Position numbers and translations under genes: made by a program
Shown here: positions 6,715 through 9,949 of the stretch, piece by piece
How the letters are laid out: each line of letters opens with the position of its first letter
How positions within the stretch are numbered: the stretch's first letter is position 1
Source of the DNA: 66-474 sp036279975
GTDB taxonomy: Bacteria > Pseudomonadota > Gammaproteobacteria > Xanthomonadales > Rhodanobacteraceae
DNA: 9,949 bases
Assembly (NCBI GenBank): GCA_036279975.1
Contig: DASURP010000107.1
Location: forward strand, 1 to 9,949
Direction of reading: 5' to 3'
The notes under the pieces: generated by a model
Told to the model about the DNA's origin: nothing
What the model saw: the letters and a program-made list of their open reading frames with translations, nothing else
The model's database searches: none

Positions 6715-6785
6715 GCGGGTGTAGCTCAATGGCAGAGCTGTAGCTTCCCAAGCTACTGACGAGGGTTCGATTCCCTTCACCCGCT
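6715..6785 (+). tRNA. tRNA-Gly (anticodon CCC)
   Basis: A full cloverleaf can be drawn. The acceptor GCGGGTG (6715-6721) pairs with CACCCGC (6778-6784), and the discriminator is T at 6785. The D arm is GCTC/GAGC, the anticodon stem is GTAGC/GCTAC with loop TTCCCAA (6745-6751) and anticodon CCC at 6747-6749. The T arm is GAGGG/CCCTT, with one G-T pair, around TTCGATT. This isoacceptor reads GGG codons. The 3' CCA is not encoded (CTTG follows), so it must be added by a nucleotidyltransferase. It is a single gene, not followed by other tRNAs. Confidence 0.97.
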
Positions 6786-6870
6786 TGTTCCGGAGCCAAG
6801 TTGCAAATTGCAGTTCAAGGGTCATGCAACGCTTCCGCGGTTCGGATCTTCCGTACTTCCACAACCCCCG

Positions 6871-6900
6871 TTCGTTCGCATGCCTTCGCACGCGGACGAA
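6871..6900 (+). terminator. Weak hairpin downstream of the tRNA gene
   Basis: Arms TTCGTTCGC and GCGGACGAA form a 9-bp stem with one G-T pair and a 12-base loop. It lies 85 bases past the tRNA and before rimK. There is no T run, so it may be a processing or attenuation structure or have no function. Confidence 0.25.
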
Positions 6901-6951
6901 GCGCCGCCTTGACCCAAGGGGGCGGGAAAACCAGCAGTCGGGTACGCGCAA

Positions 6952-7827
6952 GTGAAAATCGTGATCCTGTCCCGCAACTCGCGCCTGTATTCCACCGCGC
7001 GCCTGGTTACCGCGGCACGCAAACGCGGGCATCGCGTGCGGGTTCTCGATCCGTTGCGCTGCTACATGCGGATTTCCCGTGAAGGTTTTGCCGTGCATTA
7101 CGGCGGACGCGCGCTGAAAGACGTCGATGCGGTGATCCCGCGCATCGGCGCATCGGTGACATTCTACGGCACGGCGGTGCTGCGCCAGTTCGAGATGATG
7201 GGCGTATACACGCCGAGCCCGTCGGATGCGGTGCTGCGCGCGCGCGACAAGCTGCGCAGCCTGCAGATCATGGCCCGGCATGGCATCGACCTGCCGGTCA
7301 CGGTGTTCGGCGACAACCCGGACGACACCGCCGACCTGCTCAACATGTTGGGCCCGCCGCCACACGTGATCAAGCTGAACGAAGGCGCGCAGGGTTCCGG
7401 CGTGGTGCTGGCCGAGAAACCCGCGGCCTCGCAGAGCGTGATCGAGGCGTTCCGCGGCCTGTACGCCAACTTCCTGGTGCAGGAATTCGTGCGCGAGGCC
7501 AACGGCCGCGACATCCGCTGCTTCGTGGTGGGCGAGTGCGTGGTGGCCGCGATGCAACGCGCCGCGGTGGACGGCGATTTCCGCGCCAACCTGCACCGTG
7601 GCGGCAGCGGCAGTCCGGCACGCCTGTCGGCGGCCGAGCGGAACGTGGCGTTGCGCGCGGCCAAGGTGCTGGGGCTGGGCATCGCCGGAGTCGATCTGCT
7701 GCGTTCCCGGCACGGCCCGCTGGTGCTGGAAGTCAACGCTTCGCCGGGCCTGGAGGGCATCGAAAGCGTGACCGGGGTGGATGTTGCGGACGCCGTGGTC
7801 CGCCACCTCGAGGAGGCGGTCGGGTAG
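6952..7827 (+). CDS. rimK: Ribosomal protein S6--L-glutamate ligase RimK
   Basis: A cytosolic ATP-grasp ligase that adds glutamate residues to the C-terminus of ribosomal protein S6 and can make poly-glutamate in vitro in E. coli. The 291-residue protein aligns from the first residue with E. coli RimK (300 residues) and ends a little earlier. Clear matches are MKIVILSRN at the start, DAVIPRIGASVTFYG (59-73), ARDKLRS (97-103) with K100, VIKLNEGAQG (139-148) with K141 for ATP, DIRCFVVG (187-194), NLHRGG (213-218), and the metal site D248, E260, N262 in GVDLL...LVLEVNASPGLEGIE. The start is a GTG at 6952, because family similarity begins exactly there; the ribosome site is poor. No S6-type or protease partner gene is next to it. 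The GTG start and the 166 bp to the tRNA suggest its own weak promoter or read-through from the tRNA transcript. Confidence 0.96.
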   Translation: MKIVILSRNSRLYSTARLVTAARKRGHRVRVLDPLRCYMRISREGFAVHYGGRALKDVDAVIPRIGASVTFYGTAVLRQFEMMGVYTPSPSDAVLRARDKLRSLQIMARHGIDLPVTVFGDNPDDTADLLNMLGPPPHVIKLNEGAQGSGVVLAEKPAASQSVIEAFRGLYANFLVQEFVREANGRDIRCFVVGECVVAAMQRAAVDGDFRANLHRGGSGSPARLSAAERNVALRAAKVLGLGIAGVDLLRSRHGPLVLEVNASPGLEGIESVTGVDVADAVVRHLEEAVG

Positions 7828-8181
7828 CGGGACGCAGCCGCGACACGACCCGGGCGCATGACGCCATCGCGAGGCCGCGGTGGCCCCGCCTCGTTTTCGC
7901 ATTTCGCATGCCGTTGGGCTAGGCTAGGGTCGTCTTGTTCCGGGATTTCCGCCGACGGGCTTGAAACGCCTGCTGCCCCCGCTCCGTTCGAACCGGCGTG
8001 GCCATCACAAAAATTCAGGAACCTTCATGAAATTCGACACGATTTCCGGGTGGCGCTCGGGTATCTTGCTTGCTTCGGAGCCGCCCTTCGCCAGCAGGCA
8101 AGGTCAGTGCCTTCCTGGAATTGGACACATCCGCGTCATGATTGCAGGGTACGCGGCACCACGATATCGAGGCGTACAGAC
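7828..8181. other. Non-coding region between rimK and the first lipoprotein
   Basis: After the rimK terminator, this stretch has a possible promoter: TTTCGC (7902-7907) and TAGGGT 17 bases later, a weak match that would leave a leader of about 250 bases. A hairpin with 9-bp arms CTTGCTTGC/GCAGGCAAG (8065-8073 with 8094-8102, one G-T pair) follows. A 52-codon open frame starts at 8027 and is listed separately. No other gene is supported. Confidence 0.45.
7870..7897 (+). terminator. Intrinsic terminator of rimK
   Basis: CGAGGC (7870-7875) pairs with GCCTCG (7888-7893) around a 12-base GC-rich loop and is followed directly by TTTT. It lies 43 bases past the rimK stop, a typical position. Confidence 0.6.
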
Positions 8182-8185
8182 ATGA
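8027..8185 (+). CDS. Doubtful 52-residue leader ORF overlapping the lipoprotein start
   Basis: An ATG at 8027 follows AGGA by six bases and opens 52 codons, ending in a TGA that overlaps the lipoprotein ATG as ATGA. This layout suggests translational coupling. Against it, the third-codon GC is only about 60 percent by eye, well below the real genes here, and the peptide (MKFDTISGWRSGILLA at its start) shows no recognisable family, although its first residues resemble a weak signal sequence. It could be a short leader peptide, a decayed remnant or chance. Confidence 0.25.
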   Translation: MKFDTISGWRSGILLASEPPFASRQGQCLPGIGHIRVMIAGYAAPRYRGVQT

Positions 8186-8757
8186 AAACAGCGAGAGTTT
8201 GGGTAGCGGCGGTCGTGATGGCCGGTTTTGGATTGCAAGGGTGTGCCAGCAGTGGCGGCACGCAGCAGGGCGCCGCGGAGGGTTCGATCGGGTCGTCGAC
8301 CGGCCCCACTTCCACGCTGGCCGCTGCGCCGGGCAGCACCAAGACCGTGGTCAACGCCGACACCAAGGCAAAGTTCGAGGCGACGGTTGCGGCCGTACGG
8401 CAACAGATGCAACCGGGCGGACGTTGGCAGTTCGTCGATGACGGCCAACGCGCGGTCGTCAACGGTACCTTTGCCGACATGGGCAGGATCTTTGACCAGT
8501 ACGGCAGCGTGGACAAGATGGACCCGGGTTCCAGGGAGCGCCTGCTTGTCGACCAAAGCAAGGTCAACGCGATCCTGACCCAGACCGACGGTCTTCGCGT
8601 GATCTGCTGGAACGAGATTCGGGTGGGTACGCATTTCCCGGTCAGGACCTGCAAGACCTACGCGCAGTTGCAGATGGAGCATCAGGCAACCCAGGAGGGC
8701 CTGAGGCGCCTGCAGCAATTGAATCCGCGTGTATCGCCGGCGCCCAGGGACCACTGA
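8182..8757 (+). CDS. Lipoprotein of unknown function, first of a tandem pair
   Basis: A 191-residue predicted lipoprotein. The signal peptide (1-20) ends in the lipobox LQGC with C21; the next residue is alanine, not aspartate, so the outer membrane is the likely destination. Residues 22-55 are a Gly/Ser/Thr/Ala linker. A compact domain follows (about 59-180), with PGGRWQ (78-83), FADM (97-100), GSVDKMD (108-114), VNAIL (128-132) and two cysteines, C142 and C157, in the pattern ICW-x(11)-RTCKTY, able to form a disulfide. Both cysteines are conserved in the neighbour at 9082-9630, and small secreted xanthomonad proteins often carry a similar C-x-GS/T-x-C-x-T segment near the C-terminus. The ATG at 8182 has GAGG 9 bases upstream; the frame is open further up but only the part from here makes a lipoprotein. 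I do not recognise a function; binding or catalytic residues are not evident. Confidence 0.88.
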   Translation: MKTARVWVAAVVMAGFGLQGCASSGGTQQGAAEGSIGSSTGPTSTLAAAPGSTKTVVNADTKAKFEATVAAVRQQMQPGGRWQFVDDGQRAVVNGTFADMGRIFDQYGSVDKMDPGSRERLLVDQSKVNAILTQTDGLRVICWNEIRVGTHFPVRTCKTYAQLQMEHQATQEGLRRLQQLNPRVSPAPRDH

Positions 8758-9081
8758 CTGCATGATTGGTGAGCCGATGCGCGCCACGGCGATGCCGGGG
8801 CGTGTCGTCGGGGTCGAGAGGGCGGTTTTCGGCATGGGCTGCATTGCGGTGCGCCCGGTGTATCCAACCGCGCAGGCGCGACCGGGGTGGATGGCGCGGG
8901 GATGGCGTAGCGGCACGTGCGGGCCGCTGTCCGCGGCGGGCACGAGTGCCGGCAGCATTTCCGTGGCCCACGACAAAGATAGTACGAGATAGATCGTTGA
9001 CAGGCGCGTTCCCGGATATTACCGTCCGATGTGCCTGCGCCGGGTTGGGTGCGCGTTCCTTCATCGATGGGGTAGGGTTCC
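8758..9081. other. Intergenic region between the two lipoprotein genes
   Basis: No gene is supported in these 324 bp. Frames on both strands are open in part but lack ribosome sites and familiar sequence. The only clear signal is the promoter at 8997-9025. No intrinsic terminator for the first lipoprotein was found. Confidence 0.5.
8997..9025 (+). promoter_or_regulatory. Sigma-70-type promoter of the second lipoprotein
   Basis: A perfect -35 hexamer TTGACA (8997-9002) is followed after 17 bases by TACCGT (9020-9025), which keeps the key T, A and final T of the -10 box. It would start the mRNA near 9032, about 50 bases before the ATG. It is the best promoter match in the window. Confidence 0.55.
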
Positions 9082-9630
9082 ATGAAAACATCCGGTGGGT
9101 GGGTCACGATCATCGCGGTCGCGGCGTTGGCGTTGCAGGGGTGCGCCGGCACGGGGTCCCTGACTTACGCCGACGGTGCAGCGCCGTCTTCCGGGCGCTC
9201 CGGTTCAGGCGACGGCGCCAAGGCAGTCGTGAGGGCCGACAACAAGGCCGACTTCGAGGCTGTCGTGGCCGCCATCCACAAACAGATGGAGCCGGGCGGA
9301 CGCTGGCAGTACACCAGCAGCAGCGAACGCGCCACGATCGATGGGAGCTTCGCCGACATGCAGGCGCTGTACGACAAGTTCGGCAGCGTGGACAAGATGG
9401 ACCAGAACGCCAAGGTGCGACTGCTTGCCGACCAGAGTACTGTCAACGCCATTCTTACCAAAAAGGACGGCGACCGATTGATCTGCAGCAGCGTGATCCC
9501 CGTGGGTTCGCACCTGCCGGTCCAGACGTGCAGGACGTACACGCAAATCCAGGCCGAACAGCGCGAGGCGCAGCGGTCGTTGATGGAAATGAACAGGCGG
9601 TCCAACCAGCAGAAGGCCGGCGGGAACTGA
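9082..9630 (+). CDS. Lipoprotein of unknown function, second of a tandem pair
   Basis: A 182-residue predicted lipoprotein, paralogous to the product of 8182-8757. The signal peptide ends in LQGC with C21 and alanine at the next position, again fitting the outer membrane. A Gly/Ser-rich linker (22-48) leads to the shared domain (about 51-170), which has about 60 identical residues in roughly 110 aligned by eye. Shared blocks are PGGRWQ (71-76), FADM (90-93), GSVDKMD (101-107), VNAIL (121-125) and the cysteines C135 and C150, spaced as in the paralogue. The linker and the last 20 residues differ. The ATG at 9082 follows a good ribosome site (AGGG, 6 bases upstream) and the -35/-10 pair at 8997-9025. 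An alternative start is not needed. The pair probably arose by tandem duplication; the function is unknown. Confidence 0.9.
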   Translation: MKTSGGWVTIIAVAALALQGCAGTGSLTYADGAAPSSGRSGSGDGAKAVVRADNKADFEAVVAAIHKQMEPGGRWQYTSSSERATIDGSFADMQALYDKFGSVDKMDQNAKVRLLADQSTVNAILTKKDGDRLICSSVIPVGSHLPVQTCRTYTQIQAEQREAQRSLMEMNRRSNQQKAGGN

Positions 9631-9770
9631 TCCATGCAGGTTGGGGCCCGAACCGGATCGTGGCGGTCTTGGTGCGGTGGGCATGTTTCCGGATCACGCA
9701 TGCCGCGGGCCGGGGCTTGCATCGCCACGGGCTCGACCTCGGTTCCGCGCGGCAGACGTGAAGCCGTGCA

Positions 9771-9949
9771 ATGGCTGACGTAGTGTCCAGGCACGAAAAG
9801 GCGACGCCCAGGCCGACAGAGGCCGAACTGGAAATCCTGCAGGTGCTGTGGGAACACGGCGCCTGCACGGTGCGCGACGTGCACGAAGTCCTGCATCGGC
9901 GTGGCGGAACCGGTTACACGACGGCCCTCAAGCAGCTGCAGATCATGCA
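9771..9949 (+). CDS. BlaI/MecI/CopY-type transcriptional repressor, cut by the window end
   Basis: Only the first 59 codons are present. The sequence PTEAELEILQVLWEHGACTV followed by RDVHEVL and TGYTTALKQLQIM is the winged-helix DNA-binding domain of the BlaI/MecI family, with the recognition helix around residues 47-58. Members are dimeric repressors, usually inactivated by proteolysis through a membrane M56 peptidase (BlaR1/MecR1 type) encoded just downstream; here the rest lies beyond 9949. The ATG at 9771 begins a ten-residue non-conserved lead before the family starts. The ribosome site is weak (GTGAAG about 9 bases upstream). In xanthomonads such regulators are not restricted to beta-lactamase genes, so resistance should not be assumed. 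No convincing BlaI operator palindrome was found in 9631-9770. Confidence 0.88.
   Translation, partial: MADVVSRHEKATPRPTEAELEILQVLWEHGACTVRDVHEVLHRRGGTGYTTALKQLQIM

Noticed and set aside
6715..6785. tRNA-Gly as an integration site for a genomic island
   Set aside because: No copy of the tRNA 3' end occurs elsewhere in the window and no integrase or phage gene is present; rimK follows directly.
6697..6830. Minus-strand peptide containing KGIEPSSVAWEATALPLSYTR
   Set aside because: This is the well-known false protein produced by translating the complement of a tRNA gene, here tRNA-Gly.
8642..9152. Minus-strand open frames between and over the lipoprotein genes
   Set aside because: They have no ribosome sites or recognisable motifs, and they overlap well-supported plus-strand genes.
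9770..9800. BlaI operator-like GTAGTGTC near the repressor start
   Set aside because: It is not a proper inverted repeat of the TACA/TGTA type and lies inside the coding sequence.

Overview
The window is GC-rich chromosomal DNA from a gammaproteobacterium, most likely of the order Lysobacterales (Xanthomonadales; Lysobacter, Luteimonas or Xanthomonas type). This rests on the thiS-thiG-trmB-permease order, the protein sequences as I recognise them, and the codon bias. No mobile element, phage gene or CRISPR array is visible, and most of the window is ordinary core genome.

Positions 1-3950 form a leftward (minus-strand) cluster, read in the order thiS (sulfur carrier), thiG (thiazole synthase), trmB (tRNA m7G46 methyltransferase) and an SLC13-type permease with two RCK_C domains. 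thiG and trmB appear translationally coupled: the putative TTG start of trmB overlaps the thiG stop as TTGA. thiS and thiG, usually adjacent, are separated here by 323 bp of hairpin-rich DNA. That gap holds two direct copies of a REP-like unit of about 60 bp, the second running into the 3' end of thiS. Positions 4007-6511, also minus strand, encode a large exported protein with a FecR domain, a tryptophan-rich DUF6600-like region and a glutamine/arginine-rich tail built from DNA repeats. A perfect 10-bp stem hairpin separates it from thiS.

From 6715 the genes run rightward. They are a tRNA-Gly with anticodon CCC, rimK (ATP-grasp ligase adding glutamate to ribosomal protein S6) ending in an intrinsic terminator, two tandem paralogous lipoproteins of unknown function, and the first 59 codons of a BlaI/MecI-type repressor cut by the window edge.

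ThiS and ThiG work together in thiamine thiazole synthesis; TrmB, tRNA-Gly and RimK belong to translation. The least explained content is the lipoprotein pair (a shared domain with two conserved cysteines, placed next to a BlaI-type regulator), the repeat doublet in the thi gap, and the repeat-built tail of the FecR protein. Three stretches over 300 bp lack a convincing gene (3427-3749, 7828-8181, 8758-9081) and each is described below.
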